Positions 21,733-34,431 of a DNA stretch of 64,000 nucleotides are shown here, piece after piece. Under the pieces are notes generated by a model, which worked only from the letters and a program-made list of their open reading frames with translations, was not told the DNA's origin and searched no databases. Made by a program: the position numbers and the translations under genes. This stretch comes from Clytia hemisphaerica. Its lineage: Eukaryota > Cnidaria > Hydrozoa > Leptothecata > Clytiidae. Within the stretch, counting starts at the first letter, position 1; each line of letters starts with the position of its first letter. The stretch is taken from NCBI GenBank assembly GCA_902728285.1, contig CACVBU010000127.1:1-64000 (forward strand), written 5' to 3'.

Positions 21733-22646
21733 CTAAATAAAATCGAAAGGAGTTGCTATTATCATTTTGAGAAGAAGAGCACAAAAAATGACGGTTTAGA
21801 GATATATTTATGGCTCTTATTAAAAAACCTTTAATTTTCTGGCCTATGTTTAAAATTGTGTTGCCATCTTGAATGAAACGTTACTATCTTGAAAGCTGTT
21901 GCTTTTCTTCCTAATACCGGGTGCACCAAAAAAAGTATACAACTTTGTCGAGATATTGTGAGCTTCAGGATTTAAATTTTATGTTCATTCTTTTTTTATC
22001 GCATAGAGGATGCTCTAACTTGAATTTTGAGCTATCATACAATAGCTTTGAAAAACTAATTCGAAAATTATTCCAAAAAAACAATTTTTTAATGTCGAAA
22101 TTTCAAAAAATCATTAAAAACAGCGAACAAACTTTCTTCTTGGCACTTACCTTCTTTAAATATAAAAATACCAAAAAATGTAACTGTGTTCATCAAAACT
22201 CGTTACAGAATTTAACAATATAGTAAAACAAGCTATTCCCATGTGGAAAAATATTTTTGGTAAAGCTGAAAATTTTTTTGGGGAATCTCCAAGAGAGGTG
22301 TGGTGTGCTACGTGAGAAAATTTTTGAAAAAATAAATCACCATTCCTCAACTAGTTGCTCAAAGAACTTGGGTCTGCATTGAGTTTGCTGGAGTTGAAAA
22401 TATTCATGACGTGTAAATAAGATGGACAAACCGTTGGCAGAATATAAGATAGGAGAAAAAAGAATCAAAAAGACATTGTCATTTTGTCTTATTTATAGCG
22501 TGATTGCTGTTTTTAATGATTTTTTGAAATTTCGACATGGAAAAAAAGTCAGTATTTTGGAAATAACTTTGGAACTACTTTTTCAAATTTAATGTATAAT
22601 AGTCGAACGTGCGCAACGCACTGGGCTCAACTTCAGTGGCTTCAAA
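21733..22646. other. AT-rich stretch, no gene seen
   Basis: Expected to be CRIPT intron or upstream sequence. Short ORFs here (for instance 21921-22223 plus) have no recognisable features. Confidence 0.4.
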
Positions 22647-23060
22647 TTATTCATAGGCCCAATTGTAGACCCCCAGATATTTACCCAATGAACAAGTGTG
22701 CCAAATTTCAACCAAATCCGACCATTTTGGAGGCCTGTAAGCTGCTTCAAAGCTTTAGCCTCGTTTTGGCAAAAAAACTCGTCCCCAGGCCCCAAAAATC
22801 GAAATTTTTGAAAAATGCAAAAAGCACCCCCAGATATTCACCCAAGGAACAAGTGTGCAAAATTTTAGCCAAATCGAACAATTTTTGAAGTCTCCAGGCT
22901 GCCCCAAAATTTTAGCCTCGTTTTGGCGAAAAACTCGTCCCCAGGCCCCAAAAATCGAAATTTTTGAAAAATGAAAAAAACTCCCCCAGATATTCACCCA
23001 TGGAACAAGTGTGCCAAATTTCAGCCAAATCGAACAATTTCTGAAGTCTCCAGGCTGCCC
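22647..23060. repeat. Tandem repeat, three units of about 155 bp
   Basis: Three successive units each contain CCCCAGATATT(T/C)ACCCA and AACAAGTGTGCCAAATTT-like sequence, at about 22671, 22828 and 22984. Minus-strand ORFs through this region repeat W-G-L-G-T-S-F for the same reason and are not genes. Confidence 0.8.
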
Positions 23061-24540
23061 CAAAGTTTTGGGACATACACACAGACACCATAGCACACGA
23101 AAAGTCCATAGTGAGGACCTCATTCGCAACCCGTTAAAGTGAGGACCTACACAAAAAAGTCTATATCTTTAAATTAATGCAACCCACGGTAATAAAATTT
23201 TAGGTGGGGTTAGAGTAGACACTAATACGTAAAACAGCCCTAATAACACACCCCTATCTTTTAATTCAAAAATCCGTTATACCAAGGACCTGTGTCTATT
23301 TTTTCGTTTATAAGTACCCGTTAAAGTGAGGACTTCCCGGATTTCAGAAAATTCGTGTGTACAAACATGCAATCTGAGGACTTGAGTAAATGTTAATTAT
23401 TAGTGACAGTCTGATTTGGTGTATAATGGAGGGTTGAGCACGAGTTTGTTGCGATGTAGTCAGAAGTAATTTTTAGAGATTTTAAAATCAAACTACTTAA
23501 AGGATATTTGTGGGGTTTTTTTCCACTAGTCAGGAGTCAGGAAGCATTTTCATCCTCAGGGCATAAGTCACTGTCTGGTAAAGAATAAACATCAATCTTT
23601 AGAGATTTCTCTTTCATAATACGGCAGGGACATTATGCTTCAATAAACTTAAAAAAAAATCTTTTGTGCGAATTAATCAGACATTAATCTGAAATTGCAC
23701 CGCTATAAGGCTCGATGAGAGAGGAGGTGCTCTGCAAGGGTCTAAAATTTAAGGAAATACGAAATTTATGGTAAACTTCAAAAAGTTTGTCCTTAACAAG
23801 GCAAATATTATCGAAAAATTACACCAGGCGAGCCATAATGATAGATTTTTAGACAATTCTTTCCTGGGTCGGTTTTTAAAGACCTTAATTTTGGCCGCAC
23901 ACGGTCGTTTCTAGAAAAAGCAAATTCAGGTTTTTTAAACAAAAAAATTTTTGGACGTCAAAAATGACATTTTTTGTTACGTTTTATTTTTGAGCCGTCT
24001 GTAAGTGATCTGGAAAAAATGGACGTGTAAATACAGACTTAAGGCGCTATCGGATTGAGGCTTTAAATCATTTAACAATTTGTAGTTGATTGAGTCAATG
24101 AATTTGTCGTACTTTGTTATAAAATTCGTAAATCACACCTCACAACTCTCATAGGAGCTAAATTTTCTCTTCTCAATAACTTTACTTATTGGTCAGCCAA
24201 GGGGACCCTTCAAATCCCTTCCGCGATTTTTTTCCTCTGGTGGTCGTCGTCGTTAAGACTACTAAGTTTAAATCCTATTTCGGATTATTTTCGGAAAACA
24301 AGTTATCGGGAAAACTTTCATTAATAGAAATTAAAAATTAGAATAGAATAGAATTAAAACATCATTAATAGATCTGATACTAACAAATGAAGACACCAAG
24401 TCAATGACATCCAATACCTAGCTCCTCTAGACAAGAGTGACCACAGTGTGCTTTCTTTTTTGTGAATGCTTTTCGACCCGAAAGTCTTAACCGAGAGGTT
24501 TAATTATAATAAAGCAGATTTTTACAGATTTTACAGATTT
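23061..24540. other. Edge of satellite block, no gene
   Basis: Repeated GTTAAAGTGAGGACCT-like phrases (around 23109, 23133 and 23320) mark the left edge of the repeat block. The second copy of the dispersed TCGTCGTCGTTAAGAC repeat lies at about 24180-24305. No coding sequence is recognised. Confidence 0.5.
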
Positions 24541-24776
24541 TTAAAGTCGGCCAAAAATCGGCCAAAAGTACCCAAAAAGGCGATTTCGGGCTATCGAGTT
24601 CACCCCGAACGCGTGAATTCTGAGCCAACTAGAAATGATATAAACTCCAAATTTGGCAGGGAACTTTCCCTCGTCACCCTGAAGACTCCCTCAAAATTTG
24701 AGCTCGATTGGCACGCGTTCGGGATGAACCCGATAGCCCGAAATCACCTTTTTGGGTATTTTTGGCCGACTTTTAA
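24541..24776. mobile_element. MITE with about 65-bp inverted ends
   Basis: The left arm TTAAAGTCGGCC, followed by CCCAAAAAGGCGATTTCGGG and CCCGAACGCGTG, is mirrored at the right by CACGCGTTCGGG, CCCGAAATCACC and GGCCGACTTTTAA. One arm has a short internal duplication. A 106-codon plus-strand ORF spans it but derives wholly from the inverted repeat. Confidence 0.65.
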
Positions 24777-25099
24777 GACGAAATGAAAGGTTGCCACGGG
24801 TCAGGGCACACTTTGGGAAGGCCCAGGAACAATTTAGAACCCAGTGGAGTGGATGCAGCGTTCGGGCGGGCCCAAAGTCCGGGGTCTGGTAAAGTCAGTT
24901 TGACGACTTACAGGTGCTTCTGGGTAATTTTCTCCTCGTCTGAACAGAAAAAACATTTTATGGAAAAAAAGAGGAAAAATTGCAATAAATCAGCAAGTCC
25001 AAAAGGCTATCAGAGATCAACGGTACGGTACGAACAAAGAAGAAATATGTAGAACCGAGTATGTCAATGCACGTAATCAGACCAAAAGATAACACAAGT

Positions 25100-26540
25100 C
25101 AAAAAAAATCTCGAAAAACGAACATAAGGACATGTTGACTTAAAAACTATTACAACTTTAACCAACCACAAGCTTTCTTGATCATCAAATTAATGGTATT
25201 TTACTAAAATTTAGATAAATTCTTGGGTTTCAACATTACAGAACTCAGGGAAAATTCAAATTTCAGTTCCTCAATTTGTAGTGTGTCAAAGTTACAATGC
25301 AAAATCAAGGAAATTTTCAATCTGAATTTCGATCAAAACTGAGGTCCTCACTTTGCAAAAAATCTGTATTTAATCTTTTATGGCTACTTTCATTTAGATT
25401 CGCGTTGCCATCATCTTTTCTAAGATGATTTTATCATGCTAGGAACATCTTACATGTTGACTTAAAAACAATTACAACTTTAACCAACCATAAATCATCT
25501 TGATCATTCAAAATTCATGGTATTTTACTAAAATTTTGGTAAAGTTCTTGTGTTTCAAATATTACAGAAGCTCTAAAAATCGTAAATATATTCTGGATGT
25601 AATTATTGACATTTTAATCATCATACTTATTCCTGTTTGAAGATGTAGGTAAAAATACAAAATGACTTCAGGTCCACTTTGTCGTGTGTAAAGTTACAAT
25701 GCAAAATCAAGGCAATTTCAATTGCTTCGATAAAAGTGAGGGTCCTCACTTTGCAAAAAGGTGTGTTTTAATCTTTTAAAGCTAACTTTCAGTTAGATTG
25801 GCATGCCATTGTCTTCTAATATAATTTTATCACGCTAGGAACATCTTAAATGTTGACTTCAAAACAATTACAACTTTAACACCCCATCATCTTGCTAATT
25901 TAGATTAATGTATTTCACTAAAACTTTAGCTAGAATTCTTGCGTTTCAAACATTCAGAGCTCTGAAATTCAAAATTTATTCACCTGTATACCTAAGTAAA
26001 AATGCAAATAATTTCAGGTCCTACTTTTAGTGTGTCAAAAAAAACCAATGCACGTCAATGAAATTTTCGATCTGAATTTCGATCAAAAACTTAAGGTCCT
26101 CACTTGCAAAATGTGTGTTTAATCTTTATGGCTACTTTCATTTAGATTCGCGTTCCCTTGTTGTCTAAGATAATTTCTATCATAGGAACATCTTACACGT
26201 TGACTTAAAAACCAACAAATTTAACCAACCATAAATCATCTTGATCATTTAAATTCATTGTATTTACTAAAATTTAGGTAAAGTCTTGTGTTTCAAAATA
26301 CGAAGCTCTAAAATGTAAATATATCTGGATCTTATTGACATTTTAATCATCATTTATTTTCCTTTTGAAAGATCGGTAAAAATACCCTTCAGTCCTCACT
26401 TTGCAGTGTGTCAAAGTTACAATGCAAATCAAGGAAATTTTAATTTGAATTTCGATCAAACTGGGTCCTCACTTGCAAAAAAATGGTGTTTAATCTTTTA
26501 AAGCTACTTTTCATTTAGATTAGCAATGCTTCAAAAGTGT
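25100..26540. repeat. Tandem repeat of about 400 bp, left copy
   Basis: Units with AACATCTTACATGTTGACTT and GAGGTCCTCACTTTGCAAA recur near 25130, 25443, 25841 and 26197. Spacings vary (about 315-400) because the units carry many one-base gaps compared with the clean copy at 27468-28060. Confidence 0.7.
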
Positions 26541-26819
26541 TTTTTCGTTAAGCTGAAAAAAGCTTCAATCGATTCTAAATACCACTGAATGCTCATGTTT
26601 TCCTTCAGCAGGGAAAGCTTCAATCGATTCAAATTCCATTGAAGGATTGGAAAAACTGTCTTCATTCTAGCAAAAAAAGCTTTAAAATGTCATCCCAAGT
26701 CTTCTAAAGTGCTTTCATTCCAAAACAAGCTTACATTGATTCTAAAAACCACCACCTGCTTCAAAAAGTGTTTTCATCTGCAGACTAAAAACGCTTAAAA
26801 TTTCAAATTAGAAAAAGCA

Positions 26820-27240
26820 GTCGTCGTTGGACACACGCACGCGGTCGTCACGAACGGCTATCCGTTCGTCACGAATGCTTTTCGAGCGGACTTTCTTTTA
26901 AAGCGTTGTCACAAACGCTTTCTAGATTTCGACTCATTGTGATGAACACGCTTAATAGGAGCGTTTGTCACGAATGCTTTATGATTTATGACGAATGCCT
27001 AAGCGTTCACGACGAACGCTTTGCTTTTTTAAACGAAAGTTTAAGCGTTCACGACGAACGCTTTGCTTTTTAAACGAATGTCTAAGCGTTCAACGAATGC
27101 TTGTCATTTTCACGAACGCTTTCAACGGTCAATCCAAACCGTTCGTGACGAATGGTTTGGTTCAAGGCGTTGTGGCGAATACAAAAGAGGTAGACTATGT
27201 TAAAGCGTTCGTCACGTTGCTTGTTGTTTGTTACAAATTA
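26820..27240. repeat. CGAACG palindromic repeat cluster, left direct copy
   Basis: Dense, irregular repeats of GTTCACGACGAACGCTTT and TTCGTCACGAATGCTTT, each containing a TTCGTxACGAA palindrome. Same orientation as the cluster at 28154-28568 and opposite to that at 34012-34427. A small plus ORF here is a by-product. Confidence 0.7.
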
Positions 27241-27466
27241 TAAATCAGGAGCTCCAGCACAAAGCCATTTGCCTGGAAGCGAAATAAATATTTCATAATT
27301 TGTTTTATCACACAAGCCTTTCACTAGTTAGATCTCGATAAAGCGAACAGGGAATATAATTTTGTTGGAATTAAACATCCCTTTATCACAGAAACGAAGA
27401 AACAAAAATTTTTTAAAACAGTTTTATTGACGTAGTTAGTCAACACGCATTTTGTGTAGTTCTTCA

Positions 27467-27467
27467 N
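27467..27467. other. Ambiguous base (N) at a probable assembly join
   Basis: The only N in the window. Sequence on its right (27468-28860) repeats sequence found on its left (from about 25310 to 27410) in the same order. Confidence 0.7.
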
Positions 27468-28060
27468 GAATTTCGATCAAAACTGAGGTCCTCACTTTGC
27501 AAAAAATGTGTGTTTAATCGTTTATGGCTACTTTCATTTAGATTCGCGTTGCCATCATCTTTTCTAAGATGATTTTATCATGCTAGGAACATCTTACATG
27601 TTGACTTAAAAACAATTACAACTTTAACCAACCATAAATCATCTTGATCATTCAAAATTCATGGTATTTTACTAAAATTTTGGTAAAGTTCTTGTGTTTC
27701 AAATATTACAGAAGCTCTAAAAATCGTAAATATATTCTGGATGTAATTATTGACATTTTAATCATCATTACTTATTCCTGTTTGAAAGATGTAGGTAAAA
27801 ATACAAATGACTTCAGGTCCTCACTTTGTAGTGTGTCAAAGTTACAATGCAAAATCAAGGAAATTTTCAATTTGAATTTCGATCAAAAGTGAGGTCCTCA
27901 CTTTGCAAAAAAGGTGTGTTTTAATCTTTTAAAGCATAACTTTCAGTTAGATTGGCAATGCCATTGTCATTCTAATATAATTTTATCACGCTAGGAACAT
28001 CTTAAATGTTGACTTAAAAACAATTACAACTTTAACCAACCACAAGCCATCTTGATAATT
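27468..28060. repeat. Tandem repeat of about 400 bp, right copy
   Basis: Contains two units (AACATCTTACATGTTGACTT at about 27586 and a variant at 27995, spacing about 409). The first 550 bases match about 25310-25870, but with fewer small deletions. Confidence 0.7.
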
Positions 28061-28153
28061 TAAGATTAAGCTTAAAATTGATTCTAAAAACCACCCGACT
28101 GCTTCAAAAGTGTTTTCATTCTGCAGAAAACGCTTAAAATTCATTCCAAATTA

Positions 28154-28568
28154 GAACGAAAAGCATTCGTCGTGGACACACGAACGGTCAGTCATTCGTC
28201 ACAAACGGTCTATCCGTTCGTCACGAATGCTTTTCGAGCGACTTTCTTTTAAAGCGTTCGTCACAAACGCTTTCTAGATTTCGACTCATTCGTGACGAAC
28301 GCTTTAATAGGGAGCCGTTTGTCACGAATGCTTTATGATTTATGACGAATGCCTAAGCGTTCACGACGAACGCTTTGCTTTTAAACGAAAATTTTAGCGT
28401 TCACGACGAACGCTTTGCTTTTAAACGAATGTCTAAGCGTTCATGACGAATGCTTGTGCATTTTTCACGAACGCTTTTCAAATAGGGTCACGCAAATAAA
28501 ATAAAAACTGTTCGTGAAGAATGACAGAAAAAGACTATGTTATTAAAGTGTTCGTTATTTTTACGAAG
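28154..28568 (+). repeat. CGAACG cluster, left arm of a 415-bp inverted pair
   Basis: From GAACGAAAAGCATTCGTCG to TTTTTACGAAGT, this cluster is the reverse complement of 34012-34427, with minor differences. The homology stops sharply at both inner ends. The pair encloses about 5.4 kb. Confidence 0.7.
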
Positions 28569-29531
28569 TTCGTGACGAATGGTTTGGTTCAAAGGCGTTC
28601 GTGGCGAATGACAAAAAGAGGTAGACTATGTTTAAAGCGTTCGTCACAGTTGCTTTGTTGTTTGTTACAAGTTATATAATCGGGAGCTCCAGCACAAAGT
28701 CATTTGCCTGGAAGCGAAATAAATATTTCATAATTTGTTTTATCACACGAGCCTTTCACTAGTTAGATCTCGATAAAGCGAACAGGGAATATAATTTTGT
28801 TGGAATTAAACATCCCTTTATCACAGAAACGAAGAAACAAAAATTTACTTGAATTTCAAACTACAATCATCCACTAAATATTTGAGACAAAGGGGAGTTC
28901 CACAATTGATCTTTAATACAGTTGGAAAGTAGAGTTTTAACGCGAGACTTAGGACTTAGGACCTTAGGATCTCAGGATTTAAAAGCTCAAATTTGCTCGA
29001 ATGAGGCTTGGAATATAGCCTAGAAGCCATCAAACCCCTCTAAAATTGAGACATCAATGGAAGAAAGTCGAAGTGCTAAAATAGCAATTCTCGCCCGAAC
29101 TTTAAATTCTGAAAAACGTTAAAATACACTAAAATCTCATATTTCGAGGGTGATTGTAGGGACAATAGAATTTCAAACCTCACTTGTATAAACCAGGAAG
29201 TTCTCTTTTAGACTCATCGCGTCCAGCACCTCAATTTATCCCTACTGATAGTCAACTTTTGACTTGTCACTGAAACAGGAGTGTACTGAATGTAATTTGT
29301 AATTAAAGGGAGTTTTGAATTGAAAAGGGTTAAAGTATCTAGCGGTGAATCAAATCCAAACCATTCTTTGCATAACTCTGAATTTTAATACACTCAAAAA
29401 ATATAATCTTAATTCTTATTACTTGGACAAATGTTTCTTGATTTTTATTACTGTATGATGGCAATTCGTTACGAAAAAAAATGCCCTCGGGAGTTTGGAG
29501 TGATTAGGGCTTCTGTTCCTTACCTACATTA

Positions 29532-29940
29532 CACCCCCTTCTCACCGACCCTCTGAGACCCCTTGGCCGAAATATCGTTCCCAGTGGAAAATTAGACTCT
29601 AATTTTTGTCCCCGTTGAAAATAATCAAATAAAAAAATCCTTGCTTAAACTTGTGTGCTATTTTTCTCTATCCCCACTGAATTTTCTGACAAATATATAT
29701 TTTCTGGGAATGTTGAAAATGTCTGTAAGGGCAAAATATTCATTAAAGATGTGTGTTTTTTCTTGACAGATTATAAGTCGTAACAACACTCAATGAAAAC
29801 AAGGAACATTGGCTCTATATAGACTTCTACTTTCTGAAATATGTACATGTTAGTATCATCCCCATCAAGTTTTTGTCCGTTATTTTTACCCCCTTCCCAC
29901 CCCAGGCTTAAAAATTCTACCAGATCTGTGAGAAGGGGTG
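29532..29940. mobile_element. CTCACAGACCC-family MITE, copy C
   Basis: Left end CACCCCCTTCTCACCGACCC is mirrored by CTGTGAGAAGGGGTG. TTA lies directly outside both ends, compatible with a TA or TTA duplication. Confidence 0.6.
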
Positions 29941-31909
29941 TTACATTTGCTTGATTCCAGATTCTTTTTAGGTGTGATCAAAGTTTCAACCTGATTTGTA
30001 ATTGGATGAAAATTTGCGTGACTCATTTCATGTTTTTTATATTTAAAAAATATTACAATGAACAAATTTAGGCGATTTTCTTGATCGTAACGAGAACATG
30101 GTATGATGTATATGGGGGATAAGAGAGGGCTGCCGATCGGGGACTAATTTGTTTAGTCTCTTTTTTCAGCATGATATACAATATTTAGATTTAAAAAATT
30201 TGAGACAGTGCTTGTAAGTACAAATTACTGGTTTGAGAAAAAAAAACATTGGTATGGTTAGAAGTTTTATATCGTGTTAAGTTATCAAGGTGAAGTACTA
30301 CATTGTAGGATTCATTATCTCCCAGTTTGAATATTTCGATATTTCGGTTAGCGTCTCTTCGACTTTTAAGTTGCCGTGTCGAGCTTTTATTTAGGTCAAA
30401 GGAGGTTGTTGTTGTTCTTGAGGGGGTATTACAAAAAGTGATGATTCTTAACTTCATCTCTAAAAGGTTAAAAGGTCTTCTTAATCGACTTTCTACAACC
30501 GAAAAGTATAAAATATCAATTCTATCATGCGTCGATCTGACATGAAAAGCGAGATTAAAATCATGCATCTTGTGATGTTTTTCTTAAACGAGCCGATCTA
30601 TCAATTTGTACGTATTTTTCCGTCCGACATTAAGTGTCGTAACAAACTATACACTCTTATCTTTTTCCTTAGAAAGACAAATCGTTGAAGCACCAAGGCA
30701 AGAAGCATAGTCATGAGTCAATCGTTCTCGTTTGAAGATAGAGTAAAGAGTATAAAGAGATTTTTTTTAAAGACAAGCCGAAGATACGTTTCAGCAAGAT
30801 GAGATACGAGCACTGCAAAAAATTTGTCTCGCAAATGAACTGAATACAGACTTGAGCAGTATTTCGGCTGTTATTTTCTTAGTATGATTGAACCCCCGGT
30901 GGGGGGGGGGTACTTCGGCAAAAATATGGGCGCTGGGTATGACACGTGCCTTAAGGGCTGGGTCACCCTCCCAAAGTCTCTCTAAGGTTTACCAAGATCA
31001 CGGCTTTAGGGGATCTCTTTTTTGTGACACTGTAATGTCTTCTTTCGAGAGTAGAAAATGTTGCAAGAGCTTGTCAATCAATTAATTTCGAGCAACTTTG
31101 AAACTTATAAAATTAGTTTTGTTGATATTTTTACCTAGCTGTTTCCTTTTACCCCTCTGTTTAATAAATATGTACTTTAAAAACGTTCTCTTTAATAAAG
31201 CCCTCTTTATTCCAGTTTATATTTGGGCTGAAACTTTGAAGAAACTAGTGTAAGTCGGGTGTAAGTTAAGTTAACTATATACATATAAAGGCTTTAAAAA
31301 AAACTGAAAAAAGAAAGTTTTAAAAAATTTGCAAGCGATACATACATATCTTGATTGACTCCCTCCCTCACGTATGCTTTTTGAAGAACCCTTTTTGTTA
31401 CGTATGGAAGTAAGTAATTAGGAGATTCCAACCCGTTCTTACTTCTACCGACGAAGCTTTCCGCGATATTTTTATCCCCAACCAAAACTTGCATTTCATT
31501 CCATTTTTAACCTCCCACGACCTTTTTGCACTTTTATATAATTTCATCAAAATGAGGTGAAATGAGTGGTTCTCCCTCTGGGTAGAAACACTTATTTCCA
31601 AAACTACTAAAGTAAAAATTTTTTGAATGTTCTAAGGTGAGCCAATTTTTCCCGTCGAAGCTTTGGCCTAGGCTTCTATTATTCTCAAACGAAAAAAGCT
31701 TCTTACAGGAAGTATATCTATAGGGTCTGTGAATCAGCTATTGTTTTTCCTCCACTAAATTAAACCCTAAGATTTTTCACCCGAAAAGTATAAGGGACTT
31801 GCGAAAAGGTAACTATGTAGAATTTTTCTTATTTAATACAAACTGTTATTTATTTGCAAACTTTCTGTTTTATAAGCTTTTTTGATTGTTTTAAGACAAC
31901 CAAATACTA

Positions 31910-32130
31910 CTTTAGGCGTACAGACTCGCAGACTTTCACTGGCAGAAACTTTCGCGATTTTCACAAATTCTTGACAAAATCTGTAAAAACGTCTAACTTA
32001 AAATAAAATGTAAGATTTATGGCACTTTTTAGCCTGTTAAAGTCTCATAAGTCAAAAGACATAAGTTTCAATCCAGTTCTAGAAGTATATGCTCGCGAAA
32101 GTAAATGTTGTAAATTTCGTGATTCTTCGA
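31910..32130. mobile_element. Decayed relative of the CTTTAGG/TCGCGA element
   Basis: The left tip CTTTAGGCGTACAGACTCGC, preceded by TA, and internal GCAGAAACTTTCGCGA match the element at 47617-48048. The right end is lost, so the limit at 32130 is approximate. Confidence 0.45.
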
Positions 32131-33537
32131 AAACTTTGCACGCCTCAACAAGTACGCAAGTACTCAATTGCAATCCTTCATTTTCCACAATAAAACTGAA
32201 AATCAGAGAAAGATAGTAAAGCACGTTTCTAAGAGCGTGGGAAATTTATATCACGTAATAAACATTGGAATGTCTTCTTTTTCTTTTGAATGTTGCAAAA
32301 AAGGAGAAAAAAATGTTGCTCAGTGGCGGCTTATTTGATCTTCATAAATGACACTGCATTGTCTTCTTTTTCTTTGCAAAGAGCAGAACTGGGAGTGAGC
32401 GCAATGAAATACGCTACAAAGTGTACTTCGATAAATGATGAGCTTGACATGGGTAAATGTATCAAATTCAAATAAAAAATGATAATCAAGCATCATCTGA
32501 TTATGGTCATTTCTCTCCAACATGTTGCTAAATAGAGAAACCAAGAGAAAAGGAGTGAGCCTATAAAAGTCATTTTCCACTAAATAAAGACAAAGTACTG
32601 AGACATGTAAAAAGGGGGAAACATTTCTTTCTTTAAAACTTTATTTATAAGTAGATACCTGTATTTGACTCGCCCGTGGTGATGACGATCTTTAATATGT
32701 TCGAGACGGGAGTTATTAAAGTCAGCGCTTATTTATGAAAATCAAATTTAAGAAATCTTTCGGCCTTTTTATCGATTATCTTTCCAAGATTCGAACTCGT
32801 ATGTCGCATACTCCATTTTGTTTTTGAGATACTGCCCATAATGGTTAAGCTTAAATACTGCTGTGGTGAAGTGTCTATCTTGATTTGAAAATTGTCACTC
32901 GATTTGTCTTTTGAAATTCACTAACCATGTCAAACGAAAACGGCGTAAATTAACCCACATTTAAGGTAATTTTGAACAATATTTTTGAGCTGCCGTAACT
33001 AATTAACGATTTAGACCTTTACAAAATGTAATTAACAAATTCAATTGCCCATTCTATAGTATAGTATAGTAAGTATAGATTAATAAAATATTGAAATATG
33101 CGTAGTGGGAACTGATAATTTCTACAATCTTTCAGTACTTACTTTAAAATATATACTTTCGATAGACCTAACAAGTTCTTTTTGATACCAAAAATTTGTA
33201 CTCGTAATGACTGCCTTGAATTTAGAAAGTTCTTTTATTTATTTCATAAATCTTCACTGAAAAAGAAAGCAAATGCATATTATAAAAAGCCTCTTCTGAT
33301 CAGGATGGTATCGGGGGAGGTGTACTCGCTTCCCTTTTTACACCTTCCAACCAGGGCCAGATCTAAAGTAAAGAATGGTTAAATTTAAAGACTTATGGAT
33401 TGAACTGAGATTGAACTATACAAGTAAACTTTAGTAAGTAATAATGTTGGAGAGCATCCACCGAGAGGGCCCTTTTTCAATTATCTACAGTTGTTGCTCA
33501 CTTTTCGATACGCTCCATTACTTGAGTAAAATCCAAC

Positions 33538-33760
33538 ACACCCCTGTGTCACAGACCCGGTGGGAAAATATCCTCGAATTTCAGCCCCACTGGGAGAATG
33601 ACTTTGATTTCATCCCAACTCGAAATTCAATATTTAAAAATTGCACTCCAAAACCTTCCCCACGGATTTTTTACCTTGGAACAACAGAATTCGGGCGCTT
33701 TTTTCAAGTGTCAGCCGGAAAAATTGAATTCTAATTTCACGGTGGAGACAATATGGTGTG
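33538..33760. mobile_element. CTCACAGACCC-family MITE, copy D (degenerate)
   Basis: Left end matches the family (GTCACAGACCCGGTGGGA). The right end is much decayed, ending in GGTGTGTGTAAT. Limits are approximate. Confidence 0.4.
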
Positions 33761-34011
33761 TGTAATTCTCCTTGTGCATACTTTAATAAATAGCTCTAAA
33801 ATTAATTTGGTCTTCGTTTGAAATTTGAAATACATTTGTGCTTAAAGTCAATAATAAGATTATTGTCATCAAAAATTGAAATGGCACAGTATTTGATGTC
33901 TCACGTCTTGGTTTGGCTAAGTCGTTACTTTGTATGGCATTTTAGCATAAAGTTTCCACATGATAATTATTTTCATTACTAGATTTTATATTCAATGACA
34001 TTTTCGAATTT

Positions 34012-34427
34012 ACTTCGTAAAAATAACGAACACTTTAATAACATAGTCTTTTTCTGTCATTCTTCACGAACAGTTTTTATTTTATTTGCGTGACCCTATT
34101 TGAAAAGCGTTCGTGAAAAATGCACACATTCGTCATAACGCTTAGACATTCGTTTTTAGAGCCAAAGCGTTCGTCACGAACGCTTAAACTTTCGTTTAAA
34201 AGCAAAGCGTTCGTCGTGAACGCTTAGGCATTCGTCATAAATCATAAAGCATTCGTGACAAACGCCTCCCTATTAAAGCGTTCGTCACGAATGAGTCGAA
34301 ATCTAGAAAGCGTTTGTGACGAACGCTTTAAAAGAAAGTCGCTCGAAAAGCATTCGTGACGAACGGATAGACCGTTCGTGACGAATGACTGACCGTTCGT
34401 GTGTCCACGACGAATGCTTTTCGTTCC
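34012..34427 (-). repeat. CGAACG cluster, right arm of the inverted pair
   Basis: Reverse complement of 28154-28568. It passes at 34428 directly into satellite monomers that have the same orientation as those left of the other arm, so only the cluster is inverted. Confidence 0.7.
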
Positions 34428-34431
34428 AGTA

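Larger units (their letters stand above)
28569..34011. other. Interior between inverted CGAACG arms
   Basis: About 5.4 kb with no confident gene. A 125-codon minus-strand frame at 30191-30568 begins with ATG and is not low-complexity, but it has no recognisable motif or splice context. A plus-strand acceptor-like CTTTTTCCTTAG near 30670 opens only about 20 codons. Two MITE relatives (29532-29940 and about 33538-33760) and a decayed element end at 31910 lie inside. Confidence 0.4.

Noticed and set aside
22589..23129. Minus-strand ORFs of 65-124 codons with repeated W-G-L-G-T-S-F peptides
   Set aside because: They are the translation of a 155-bp tandem repeat; the same peptide recurs in step with the DNA period.
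24466..24786. 106-codon plus ORF
   Set aside because: It spans the inverted-repeat MITE at 24541-24776 and reflects its arms.
30191..30568. 125-codon minus ORF with ATG start
   Set aside because: Not low-complexity, but without motifs, homology that I can recognise or splice context; kept only as a remark in the interval entry.
32780..32830. Possible tRNA B box (minus strand GAGTTCGAATC)
   Set aside because: No A box at the right distance and no cloverleaf pairing.
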